A stretch of DNA of 64,000 nucleotides from positions 423,400-487,399 of the forward strand of contig CALSRE010000001.1 in assembly GCA_943788675.1 (NCBI GenBank), written 5' to 3'. The notes below the pieces were generated by a model, which saw only the letters and a list, made by a program, of their open reading frames with translations, did not search any database and had not been told where the DNA came from. Positions 1 to 9,237 of this stretch are shown in pieces (the first letter of the stretch is position 1; every line of letters starts with the position of its first letter). Source of the DNA: an uncultured bacterium. Lineage in GTDB: Bacteria; Fidelibacterota; Marinisomatia; Marinisomatales; Marinisomataceae. Both the position numbers and the translations under genes were made by a program.

Positions 1-558
1 ACAACTGGATTTTTAGTAATGACTCAGTCATGGCCGGGACAAATGCGATCTGTTTATGGAGATCATCAACGTTTTATAGATACTTATTTTTCGCAAGCTT
101 CAGGAAATTATTTTACAGGCGATGGAGCTTATATTGACGATGATGGTTATTTCTGGATTACTGGAAGAGTAGATGATGTATTGAATGTTTCTGGACATAG
201 AATTGGTACAGCTGAAGTGGAAGGCGCTATCGGTGAAGCAAGCGGTGTTGCTGAAGCTGCTGTAATAGGATATACGCATGAAATTAAAGGAGAAGGTATT
301 TATGCATTTGTCACATTGATGACAGGAGTAGAATCATCTGAAGAAATCAAAAAAGATATTTTAGCTACTGTTACAAAAATCATTGGCCCTCATGCTAAAC
401 CGAGCGTTATTCAATTTTGCTCTGGACTTCCAAAAACGAGATCTGGAAAAATTATGAGAAGAATTCTAAAGAAAATCGCCCAAAACGAAACAGACGATTT
501 GGGCGACACCTCAACACTTGCTGATCCAAGCGTAATTGACAGTTTGTTAAAAAAATAA
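1..558 (+). CDS. acs: Acetyl-CoA synthetase-like AMP-dependent ligase, C-terminal part (5' end outside window)
   Basis: Frame open from base 1; [35 protein letters not shown] and [16 protein letters not shown] motifs typical of acetyl-CoA synthetase C-terminus. Confidence 0.92.
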   Translation, partial: TTGFLVMTQSWPGQMRSVYGDHQRFIDTYFSQASGNYFTGDGAYIDDDGYFWITGRVDDVLNVSGHRIGTAEVEGAIGEASGVAEAAVIGYTHEIKGEGIYAFVTLMTGVESSEEIKKDILATVTKIIGPHAKPSVIQFCSGLPKTRSGKIMRRILKKIAQNETDDLGDTSTLADPSVIDSLLKK

Positions 559-560
559 TC

Positions 561-1025
561 CTACTCTTTTTCTTTACAATCTTCACACATAGTTTTCTTT
601 TCTTTACAATCTTTACACATATGTGCTTCTTTTTTCATCATTCTTTTTTGTATCATCATTTTTTTACCTTTTTTAGGTTTCCATGATCCGTTATTTAACT
701 GGAATGATTTATATTCATCCGCTGAAAGCTCTTTTCCGTTAACTGTAACTTTCATTTGTTCTTCACCATTGATAATTTCTTTCTCAACCCTGACTTCCAT
801 TTGATCTTTGCCATCTATATCAATGATTTCTTCAAGATCAACTTCGTTCATATTATCCATTTCCATAACAATCATTTGTTCGCCTTTTAGAGGAAAAGCT
901 CCTTCAAATTGGGCCAATGGACTATTTTCAATAGATTTATTAAAAAGAAAAGCAAACACTAATAGTGCGCTAAACTTAAAGACAATATCTAATGTTTCTT
1001 TTTGAGTCATAATTTTTTTCTCCAA
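561..1025 (-). CDS. Hypothetical membrane-anchored protein with acidic/beta-rich body and Cys-rich C-terminus
   Basis: N-terminal hydrophobic segment; C-terminal MCKDCKEKKTMCEDCKEKE repeat; divergent from ECF sigma gene. Confidence 0.6.
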   Translation of the reverse strand: MEKKIMTQKETLDIVFKFSALLVFAFLFNKSIENSPLAQFEGAFPLKGEQMIVMEMDNMNEVDLEEIIDIDGKDQMEVRVEKEIINGEEQMKVTVNGKELSADEYKSFQLNNGSWKPKKGKKMMIQKRMMKKEAHMCKDCKEKKTMCEDCKEKE

Positions 1026-1103
1026 TTATTTATTTATCATACAATTATTATAAAATACATTATTAAGTTGATAAAGTTTCAATGAAATTAAAATATTTTT
1101 TTA

Positions 1104-1620
1104 TTGCAACTTTTTTTATTAAACAATGGTCTAAATAAATTGAATTATAACACCAAACATAAAATTTTTATGCAGGCCATTGATACATACGGTTCCATAT
1201 TATATAACATTTCATTATTTGTGTTAAAAAATGAAGTGCTAGCCGAAGATTTGACTCAGGAGTCGTTTCAAAAAATTTGGAAAAATTTAGATAAATTTTC
1301 CTTTAAATCATCATTGTATACTTGGATGTACCGTATTACTTATAACAATGCTATTACCACATACAATAAAGAAAAAAAACATAGAAAAAGTGATGTTGAA
1401 CATGATTTTTTTTCAAAGGATTTTGATTTAACGAATAATATTACTTTAAAAGATGCAATTGAGAAATTGCCACTGAATTACTGTAAAGCTATTGTCATGT
1501 TTTTTTTTAGAGTACTCAATTAAAGAGATCTCTATTCAGCTATCGATTAAAGAAAATACCATTAAATCTTGGCTTAGAAGAGGCAAGGAACAATTAAAAG
1601 ATTATATTGATGAAAAATAA
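1104..1620 (+). pseudogene. ECF-type RNA polymerase sigma factor interrupted by a frameshift at a T9 run (1500-1508); start uncertain (ATG at 1170 possible)
   Basis: Region 2 (LAEDLTQESFQKIWKNLDKFSFKSSLYTWMYRITYNNA) in the 1104 frame; after removing one T, region 4 reads MFFLEYSIKEISIQLSIKENTIKSWLRRGKEQLKDYIDEK* to 1620. Could be pseudogene, slippage site or sequencing error. Confidence 0.75.
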
Positions 1621-1918
1621 CAATTATCCAAATATGTTCGATGAAAAAATTGTGAATGAAGAATTTCTGGATTCTTTACATTCTATTGCTAAAGAACCAT
1701 TATCGGAAAGGATTGCATCATCTATAAAGCCTGTAAGGTTAGGAGGTGTAGTTATATTATTATTACTGTATGGCAACACTATGTTTGAGTCCATATCAAA
1801 AATTTATTGGCATTATTATGCTCAATTAACTACAAAGCTTATTAATATCGAAATAGCTAGTTCCTATGGGGTTGGTCTAGTAGAATTCATATTTTCAAAT
1901 GCAACTTTTTTGAATTAA
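1610..1918 (+). CDS. Small single-TM protein, possible anti-sigma factor
   Basis: ATG at 1610 overlaps the restored sigma stop (ATGAAAAATAA); one hydrophobic segment VVILLLLYG. Confidence 0.5.
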   Translation: MKNNNYPNMFDEKIVNEEFLDSLHSIAKEPLSERIASSIKPVRLGGVVILLLLYGNTMFESISKIYWHYYAQLTTKLINIEIASSYGVGLVEFIFSNATFLN

Positions 1919-1956
1919 TGAGGTCTAAATAACAAAGAAACAAATCGGAGATAAAC

Positions 1957-2268
1957 ATGAAACAAAAAATTATACTACTAATCTTTGCCACTTTAATTGT
2001 TAGTTGTGGCTCATTCAACGAAGGTCATGCAGAGCTACATATCAATAAAAATATTTCAACCGGTCAAGAACTTTTGGATTTGCAAGAAGCTCTTGATAAT
2101 GAAATCATTTCAAAGGAAGAATTTGCAGAGCAAAGAACTAAAATTCTTGAAGGGAATCAAAGCTTTGAAATTGATATTGAAGATATGGATGGTGGAAGTG
2201 AAACTGTTAAAGTAAGAATAAATATCGATGGTAATGATATTGAAATCAATACTGAGGAGGAAGAATAA
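1957..2268 (+). CDS. Small lipoprotein with SHOCT-like helical segment
   Basis: Lipobox LIVSC; LLDLQEALDNEIISKEEFAEQRTKIL resembles SHOCT; acidic C-terminus. Confidence 0.55.
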   Translation: MKQKIILLIFATLIVSCGSFNEGHAELHINKNISTGQELLDLQEALDNEIISKEEFAEQRTKILEGNQSFEIDIEDMDGGSETVKVRINIDGNDIEINTEEEE

Positions 2269-2618
2269 TGAACTTTGCAGAATTAGGTATACTTATTCCA
2301 TTTGCAGCTCTGGCGTTAGTTGGATTTATCATTTGGGTTGGAGTTCAAAAAGAAAATCATGCTCGATCATTGAAACATAAAGAAATTATGCATGCAATTG
2401 ATAAAGGTGTTGATGTTCCTTTAGTTCAATCTGGTAATACACCATTAGATTATTTGCGCAAAGGTATTATATGGGGAGTTATTGGCATCTTAATCATTTT
2501 AGGTTTTACAATCGAAGGTGATTTTGACGCTGCTGGAATTCTAGGATCTATTCCATTTGCTATCGGTGTTGGTTATATCGTGTATTATAAATATGCGATA
2601 AAGGAAGATAAGAAGTAG
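2268..2618 (+). CDS. Small membrane protein, DUF6249-like
   Basis: Overlaps upstream stop; two TM segments around a short KHKEIMHAIDKG linker. Confidence 0.5.
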   Translation: MNFAELGILIPFAALALVGFIIWVGVQKENHARSLKHKEIMHAIDKGVDVPLVQSGNTPLDYLRKGIIWGVIGILIILGFTIEGDFDAAGILGSIPFAIGVGYIVYYKYAIKEDKK

Positions 2619-2620
2619 TT

Positions 2621-3532
2621 TTACCTTTTAAATCCAGGAAAAAAGATATTTGTTGATTGTTGATATGCTTTATAAGCAGGTCTTTTTTGAACAGAATAGT
2701 ATTCAGAAGGAACAGCTCCTGTAAGATATACTAAGGTGATATACATTATTCTTGAAGTATATAGCAATGCAACTCCGAGAAATATCCATAACCAAAATAT
2801 TTCTGAATTAAATAATGAAATATAAGAGGGAATAGAAGCAATAATTAAACCATTCCACACCATCCATTCAGCAAAATAATTAGGATGTCTAGTATATTTC
2901 CAAAGTCCGATATCGCAAACCATATTTTGTTTGTTTTGACGTTTCATTTCCTTTAAAAATTTCAGTTTTTGATAGTCTGCTACTGTTTCAAATACTATTG
3001 AAAGAATAAAAATTGTAAATCCAATAATTTCAAGAGTTGATAGTTGAGTAAAAGGTGATACCGAAATAAGAAATATTGGAATTGCTAAAAATGAAGCGTT
3101 TGCAAGTCCTTGACTTAGCGCTTCTATTTGCATGGCTAATTTTTCATTGGACTTGCCTGATTGTTTCCAGCGAATTTTCTGATATTCATATCGTGGAAAT
3201 TCTTTGTTTAACAATCCTAAGCTCCACATTCTTAGTGCACCTAGTCCCATTCTGCTACCAATTAAGACATAAGCAATCACCATAAGAATTTTTGTAAGCG
3301 TAACGTTGTCACTGAAGCAATAAGCAATTATTCCAATCAATGCAACGCCCCATGGCCAACCAATATCCACATAAGACATTCTTTTTGTTCTCCAAATTGG
3401 GATACAGACTACAAACAAGAATAAGATTAATTGGGCTATTCCATTAATGATAGCTATAGACTGAAAACTGTTTGAGTAAAATAGCATTATCCAACAAAGG
3501 ATAAAGGGTACGAATGGTTTAAAATAGTTCAT
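2621..3532 (-). CDS. DUF1295 / steroid 5-alpha-reductase-like membrane protein
   Basis: Multi-TM; GLWKYTRHPNYFAEWMVWNGL and YQQSTNIFFPGF motifs. Confidence 0.8.
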   Translation of the reverse strand: MNYFKPFVPFILCWIMLFYSNSFQSIAIINGIAQLILFLFVVCIPIWRTKRMSYVDIGWPWGVALIGIIAYCFSDNVTLTKILMVIAYVLIGSRMGLGALRMWSLGLLNKEFPRYEYQKIRWKQSGKSNEKLAMQIEALSQGLANASFLAIPIFLISVSPFTQLSTLEIIGFTIFILSIVFETVADYQKLKFLKEMKRQNKQNMVCDIGLWKYTRHPNYFAEWMVWNGLIIASIPSYISLFNSEIFWLWIFLGVALLYTSRIMYITLVYLTGAVPSEYYSVQKRPAYKAYQQSTNIFFPGFKR

Positions 3533-3778
3533 TTACTTTTGGTCAGTAGATTTAAATCTTGTAGATTTAGAAGTTGAACGATGTTTGGTTTTTCTTCCTT
3601 TGACTCTTTCTCGCCATAGTTCAAAAGACCGCCTTTTTAGGTTTGATCGCATGATTTTACGAACATCATTTTCTTTGATTCCAAATTGATACTCAATGGC
3701 TTCAAAAGGTGTTCTATCTTCCCATGCCATTTCGATAATTCTATTAATCTCTTCTATTTTATAATCCAAAACCACCAC
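3533..3778 (-). CDS. DUF2805 / TIGR03643 family protein
   Basis: IIEMAWEDRTPFEAIEYQFGIKENDVRKIMRSNLKRRSFELWRERVKGRKTKH. Confidence 0.8.
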   Translation of the reverse strand: MVVLDYKIEEINRIIEMAWEDRTPFEAIEYQFGIKENDVRKIMRSNLKRRSFELWRERVKGRKTKHRSTSKSTRFKSTDQK

Positions 3779-4595
3779 CGTGGCACATTAAAATTTGCCC
3801 AGTGACATAATTGGATTCAGGAATACAGAACATATATATTGCACCTGCCGCTTCTTGTGGTGTACCAGGTCTTCCAAGTGGTATCATAGTCTTTGCAGAT
3901 TGAAAAACAGCAGAATTAACACCTACTTTAATTTTATTTCCTTCAATATCAATTAGCGACTCTTCTTTTTCCGCGTCAGCATCTGTTAAACGTGTTTTAA
4001 TTAATCCAAATCCAACCGCATTAACATTGACATTGTAGCGTCCCCATTCTTTGGCCATAGTTTTTGCCATACCAACCACTCCTGCTTTTGCAGTAGCATA
4101 GTTGATTTGACCCGCATTCCCATTCATACCAGATGTTGATGAAATATTTACTACTTTACGGAAGTTGGTGATACCTTGCGCTTTTTCTTCGAGGAATAAT
4201 CTTTTAATATGAGGTTGAGCTGCTCTTAAAATTTTAAATGGAGCAGTAAGGTGACATTCTAAAATTGCATCCCACTGTTTATCATCCATTTTTTGGATGA
4301 CGTTATCCCATGTATAACCTGCATTATTAACAATAATATCTAGTGCACCAAACGAATCAAGAGCAGTATTGATGAATCTATCTGCAAAATCATCATCAGT
4401 TACACTTCCGTGACACGCTACTGCTTTGCCACCCATCGCAGTAATATCTGCAACGGTTTGATCTGCGGGATCTGCATCTAAATCATTCACTACAATATGC
4501 GCGCCGTCTTTTGCAAGCATTAACGCGAGTTCTCTTCCAATTCCTCTACCAGAACCGGTAATTAACGCGACTTTGCCTTCTAATTTTCTTTCCAT
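3759..4595 (-). CDS. SDR family oxidoreductase (FabG-like)
   Basis: TGSGRGIGRELA, NNAGYTWDNV, YATAKAGVVGMAKTMAKEWG. Confidence 0.88.
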   Translation of the reverse strand: MERKLEGKVALITGSGRGIGRELALMLAKDGAHIVVNDLDADPADQTVADITAMGGKAVACHGSVTDDDFADRFINTALDSFGALDIIVNNAGYTWDNVIQKMDDKQWDAILECHLTAPFKILRAAQPHIKRLFLEEKAQGITNFRKVVNISSTSGMNGNAGQINYATAKAGVVGMAKTMAKEWGRYNVNVNAVGFGLIKTRLTDADAEKEESLIDIEGNKIKVGVNSAVFQSAKTMIPLGRPGTPQEAAGAIYMFCIPESNYVTGQILMCHGGGFGL

Positions 4596-4597
4596 CT

Positions 4598-5740
4598 TTA
4601 AAATCCTAACGATTTACCAATGATCTCTTTCATGATCTCAGTGGTTCCACCATAAATTGTTTGTACTCTTGAGTTTAGGTAAGCTTTTGCAATAGGATAT
4701 TCTTTGATATAGCCATATCCTCCATGCAATTGCAAACATTGATCAACTATCTTTAATTCTAACTCTGTTAACCACCATTTTGCCATCGCAGCTTTTTCAG
4801 GAGTCAACTTTTTCTCATTTAACTCAAGCACGCATTGATCATAAAATGTTCGACCAATTTCAGCTTCAGTTGTCATTTCTGCTAATTTAAATTTTGAGTT
4901 TTGAAAACTACCAATTTTCTGACCAAAAGCTTTACGGTCGTGACAATATTGAATAGTTAAATCTAAAACAAACTCTATCAAAGCAATTGATCCTGCTGCA
5001 ATAGACAATCTTTCTCTAGGAAGGCTTTCCATCATGTAATAAAACCCTTTTCCTTCTTCACCTAAAAGATTTTCTTTGGGTACCTTAACATCTTTAAAAA
5101 AGAGTTCAGCTGTATCTTGTCCTAATTGACCAATTTTATCAAGTTTATTTCCTCTGTCAAATCCATCCATACCTCTTTCAAGAACAATTAAGCTGATACC
5201 ATGTGCACCACTTTTAGTATCCGTTTTGCATGCCACGATAACAAGGTCAGCGAGCAGGCCATTAGTGATAAACGTTTTACTTCCATTGACGATATAATGA
5301 TCACCCATATCTTTAGCCAGTGTTTTTATAGCAGCTACATCGCTACCGCCTCCAGGTTCAGTCATAGCTAAGGCACCAATAGTTTCTCCGCTACATATTT
5401 TAGGCAACCAACGTTTTTTCTGTTCTTCTGTGGTGTGTCTTAGTAAATATGGAACTACTAGATCATTTTGTACTGAATGACCAAATCCTGGATTTTCAGC
5501 TTTAATACTTTCTTCAATTAATATTGTATTGTATCTATAATCATCTAAACCCATCCCACCAAACTCCTCAGGGACATCGATACCAAAAAAATTATTTGAT
5601 CCAGCTTTCAGCCAGATATCTCTAGAAACTATTCCATCTTTTTCCCACTGCTCATTATTGGGTTTCATTTCTTTTTCAAAGAATGCTTTAGCAGCATCTT
5701 GAAAAATTAAATGTTCATCTGTTAAATTTTCTTTTTTCAT
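4598..5740 (-). CDS. Acyl-CoA dehydrogenase
   Basis: AMTEPGGGSDVAAIKT, RKAFGQKIGSFQ, QLHGGYGYIKEYPIAKAYLNSRVQTIYGGTTEIMKEIIG. Confidence 0.93.
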   Translation of the reverse strand: MKKENLTDEHLIFQDAAKAFFEKEMKPNNEQWEKDGIVSRDIWLKAGSNNFFGIDVPEEFGGMGLDDYRYNTILIEESIKAENPGFGHSVQNDLVVPYLLRHTTEEQKKRWLPKICSGETIGALAMTEPGGGSDVAAIKTLAKDMGDHYIVNGSKTFITNGLLADLVIVACKTDTKSGAHGISLIVLERGMDGFDRGNKLDKIGQLGQDTAELFFKDVKVPKENLLGEEGKGFYYMMESLPRERLSIAAGSIALIEFVLDLTIQYCHDRKAFGQKIGSFQNSKFKLAEMTTEAEIGRTFYDQCVLELNEKKLTPEKAAMAKWWLTELELKIVDQCLQLHGGYGYIKEYPIAKAYLNSRVQTIYGGTTEIMKEIIGKSLGF

Positions 5741-5828
5741 AATAACCCTCTTTTTTAGTCATCAATTTTACTATTTTTTTTGATTTATTGCTTTAATAGT
5801 TTTAAGATATTCATTAGTTGATTGTTAC

Positions 5829-5852
5829 AAATGTAAAGTTTACTTTACATTT
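5829..5852. promoter_or_regulatory. 24-bp palindrome, candidate operator
   Basis: AAATGTAAAGTTTACTTTACATTT: 11-bp arms around TT, between divergent acyl-CoA dehydrogenase operon and CPBP gene. Confidence 0.55.
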
Positions 5853-5870
5853 CAAAAATTTAGGAGAATT

Positions 5871-8800
5871 ATGATAAATAATAAAGGTCTAATAACAACA
5901 TTTTTTATAGCAGTATTATCAATTTTTTACCTTGGAAGTGTCTGGAACGATTTTTTTGGAACATTGAATGTAAATGTTTCAATGGATCGTCAACAATCGT
6001 TGCAGGTCGCAGCTGATTCTTCCGAAAATTTTGAAATATTGAATGATACATTTGAGTTTACATCTGCTTATAATTTCGATTCATCATTAAGAGATTTTGT
6101 AGAATTAAAAGAAGGTGGAAAAGAAAAATTCCAAGAGATTATAGATAATGATATCTATTCTCCATATAACTGGATGGTTCGTTCTTACAAAGAAGGCGAA
6201 ATTGTTGAAGCTATGTTCCAATTTAAGCCTGATGGCAGTCCCAATGGTTATCGAATTAAAATTCCAGAAGATTTTGATTCAGAGAGTCTTTCAGAAGAAG
6301 ATGCTTTACTACTAGTTCAAAAAAATATAAATAATCAATGGTCTGGAAATTTTAATGATTATAGCCTTATAGAGTCTTCATTCGAAGAAATGCCAAATGG
6401 AAGAGTTGATCATTCCTTTTTATTTGAACATAATCTGCAGGATATAGGTGAAGCAAAGTATCGTTTACGAGCTACTGTATCAGGTTCTGTTATAAGCTCT
6501 GTAAGCCCTTTTGCTTTTGTTCCTGAATCCTTTAAAAGAGAATTTGCCAATATTCGTTCAGATAATGATACTATTGCTATTTTTGCAAATTTTGCCTTTT
6601 TAGGGCTATATCTTCTAGGCATAGGGATTACTTCATTGGTAATTTTCTACAGGAATGGATGGTTGAGATGGAAAAAATCTGTTGCTGCTGCTGCTTTTGT
6701 AGCTGTTTTTTCGAATATACTTTTAAATCTAAATTTTTATCCAACAATGTGGATGTACTATGATACAGCTACTAGTAAGTCTCAATTTATGTCAGAGCAG
6801 ATGCTAGGGATTGTAGCTGGCGGAATTTTACAATTCTTCATTCTAGCTGCATCATTTATTACTGCTGAATCTTTAACTAGAAGAGCTTTTCCTAAACATA
6901 TTCAGATTTGGAAAACCTGGTCTTCTAATGTTGCCAACTCTAAAAGAGTTTTAAATGATACTATTTTTGCTTACTTAATAGTTCCTATTAAGCTGGCTAT
7001 TGTTGGAGCATTTTATATTCTTATGGAAAGACATTTTGGATTTTGGTCCCCAGCTTCATCATCGTTTGATCCAAATTATTTAGCATCTATTTTCCCTTGG
7101 TATACTGGGCTTGCAATTTCATTGCAAGCAGGTTTTTGGGAAGAAATGTTATTTAGAGCAGTACCAATTGCAGCAGGTGTGTTAATTGGCCAGAAGTACA
7201 ATATGCGTTTTACTGGATTAATGGTTGCTATGGTTGTTCAAGCTCTCATTTTTGGTGCAGGTCATGCTAATTACCCAGCTCAACCTTCTTATGCTAGAGT
7301 CGTTGAATTATTTTTGCCATCAATTGTTGTTTACGGTATGCTTTATCTTCGACTGGGAGTTGTATTTGGCGCTATTACTCATTATGTATATGATGTTGTA
7401 TTATTTTCGTTGCCTATTTGGTATTCTTCCGGATACATGTTTGATAAATTTATGACAGTGATAGGTGGATTTATTCCACTTTTAGTAATTCTATATTTTA
7501 GAATGAAGAACCGAAAATGGTCTGAAATTGATCCTGCTTCATTGAACGAAGGATTTGTTCCTGACCCTCCAGAAATGAAGGTAAAAGAACAGAAAGAAAA
7601 AGTTGTCGTATCTCCAAGTGCAACAAATGTATTAAATCCAAAAGTTATTGGTGTAGCTCTATTATTTATTATTGCTATTTTTAGTACGTTTAAACTTTCA
7701 AATGTTGAAATTCCAGTCAATTCTCCTTCAATTGATAAAGAAGAAGCGATATCCATTGCGAATAAATTCTTGTTAGATAATGATATTACTCTTCCTGAAG
7801 GATATAATGCTTATGCATTTGATGATAGCTCATATCCATCTTCTTCATTTATTTGGCAGGAATTAGGTGAAGAGAAATATAAGGCATTGCTTGGTTCATA
7901 TGTGTTAGGTCCAAGATGGAAAGTAAGATTTGCCAAGTTTGATGGGCCCGTTGAATCCAGAGCTAGAGAGATAATGATATCCATGGATTTTGAAGGAAAT
8001 ATTTTAAGATTCAATAATAAATATCCAGAAGCAGAAGAAGGAAAAGAGCTTTCTAGAGAAGAAGCTCAGGTGCTTGCTGAAAATGCTTTATCTGCATATC
8101 TTAAAATCGATTTAGCAGACGCCACTCTTACTAGCGCGCAAGAATCTCAAAAACCAAACAGAATGGATTGGACATTTACTTTTACAGATAATGAAGAGCT
8201 AGATTATGATGGCTCAAAACTTCAAAATATCATTTCAATCTCAGGTAATGAAGTATCTGGATTTACTCAGTTTGTTTTTATTCCCGAAGAGTGGAGCAGA
8301 ATGAAAAAAGATCGCGAAGGATTATCAGGAATCATTGGAACCTTGTATACAGTTCCAGGTTTGATATTTGTCATTGGTTTGATGCTATTGAGATCCTTTA
8401 AATTGATGATGGATCGTAAAATCAATTTAAGAAAAGGGCTTATATTTGGCTCATTTGCTATTTTTGGTATCATCCGCATTTTCAATGATGCATCTTTCTT
8501 GAATTCTATGCCGACAAATCAACCAATTGAAAACCTTATGACAACTTACTATATTTCCTCCATTGGTGGAGTCCTTATTGTTTTAGGGTTGATTAATGTC
8601 CTATTGTATGGAACGTTATATAAAATGATAAAGTCTTCAGTGAATAATATCAAAATTATAGATGCAGTTCTTGGCGGATTAGTGGTGGCGCTATCAATGA
8701 TAGCTGCTTTAGCTCTGGTTGGATCTTTTCAACTAAATTTAAATCCTAATTTTGCAAGTTTTAACCTGACTTCATATTACCCGCTATATGATACTCTAAA

Positions 8801-9218
8801 TGTTTATACATATTTCGGTCCTGTTGCATTTAATATTTTCTTAGCTGCCTTATTAAATGAGATTACAAAAGGATGGGGGAGTGATATTAAAGGAAATGTA
8901 TTAGCATATCTATTAATTGTTGCAGTATTTACAGCAGATCTTGGATTTCAGTATAATATTATAAATTCTATCTCTCTTGCACTCGCTTATGGCGGGATAA
9001 TATTTTTAATATTCAAATTTATCATTAAAAACAATTATGCAATGATACCTTTTTACACGTTGTTTATAATGTTCTTTGATAGATTTGCAGCAACTGATTT
9101 TGGAACAGTTTCTTCTTATCAAAATGAAACAGTGTTTATGATGCTTTCTCTAGTGCTAGCAACGTTTGTAATGGTTTCATTAACGAAGAAGCTATTTAAT
9201 ATGACTGTAAAAGGATAA
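5871..9218 (+). CDS. CPBP family intramembrane metalloprotease with internally duplicated extracytoplasmic + TM architecture
   Basis: EEMLFRAVPI..., GHANYPAQ, FGAITHYVYD (CPBP motifs 1-3); two PepSY-like modules, the second around SREEAQVLAENALSAYL. Confidence 0.8.
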   Translation: MINNKGLITTFFIAVLSIFYLGSVWNDFFGTLNVNVSMDRQQSLQVAADSSENFEILNDTFEFTSAYNFDSSLRDFVELKEGGKEKFQEIIDNDIYSPYNWMVRSYKEGEIVEAMFQFKPDGSPNGYRIKIPEDFDSESLSEEDALLLVQKNINNQWSGNFNDYSLIESSFEEMPNGRVDHSFLFEHNLQDIGEAKYRLRATVSGSVISSVSPFAFVPESFKREFANIRSDNDTIAIFANFAFLGLYLLGIGITSLVIFYRNGWLRWKKSVAAAAFVAVFSNILLNLNFYPTMWMYYDTATSKSQFMSEQMLGIVAGGILQFFILAASFITAESLTRRAFPKHIQIWKTWSSNVANSKRVLNDTIFAYLIVPIKLAIVGAFYILMERHFGFWSPASSSFDPNYLASIFPWYTGLAISLQAGFWEEMLFRAVPIAAGVLIGQKYNMRFTGLMVAMVVQALIFGAGHANYPAQPSYARVVELFLPSIVVYGMLYLRLGVVFGAITHYVYDVVLFSLPIWYSSGYMFDKFMTVIGGFIPLLVILYFRMKNRKWSEIDPASLNEGFVPDPPEMKVKEQKEKVVVSPSATNVLNPKVIGVALLFIIAIFSTFKLSNVEIPVNSPSIDKEEAISIANKFLLDNDITLPEGYNAYAFDDSSYPSSSFIWQELGEEKYKALLGSYVLGPRWKVRFAKFDGPVESRAREIMISMDFEGNILRFNNKYPEAEEGKELSREEAQVLAENALSAYLKIDLADATLTSAQESQKPNRMDWTFTFTDNEELDYDGSKLQNIISISGNEVSGFTQFVFIPEEWSRMKKDREGLSGIIGTLYTVPGLIFVIGLMLLRSFKLMMDRKINLRKGLIFGSFAIFGIIRIFNDASFLNSMPTNQPIENLMTTYYISSIGGVLIVLGLINVLLYGTLYKMIKSSVNNIKIIDAVLGGLVVALSMIAALALVGSFQLNLNPNFASFNLTSYYPLYDTLNVYTYFGPVAFNIFLAALLNEITKGWGSDIKGNVLAYLLIVAVFTADLGFQYNIINSISLALAYGGIIFLIFKFIIKNNYAMIPFYTLFIMFFDRFAATDFGTVSSYQNETVFMMLSLVLATFVMVSLTKKLFNMTVKG

Positions 9219-9237
9219 AATATATTATATTCCCTGG

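Noticed and set aside
6410-8485. Several antisense/alternate-frame ORFs inside the CPBP gene (6410..6622 -, 7225..7455 +, 7382..7756 -, 7811..8014 -, 8267..8485 -)
   Set aside because: They lie wholly inside a convincing long CDS and their translations show no recognisable motifs.
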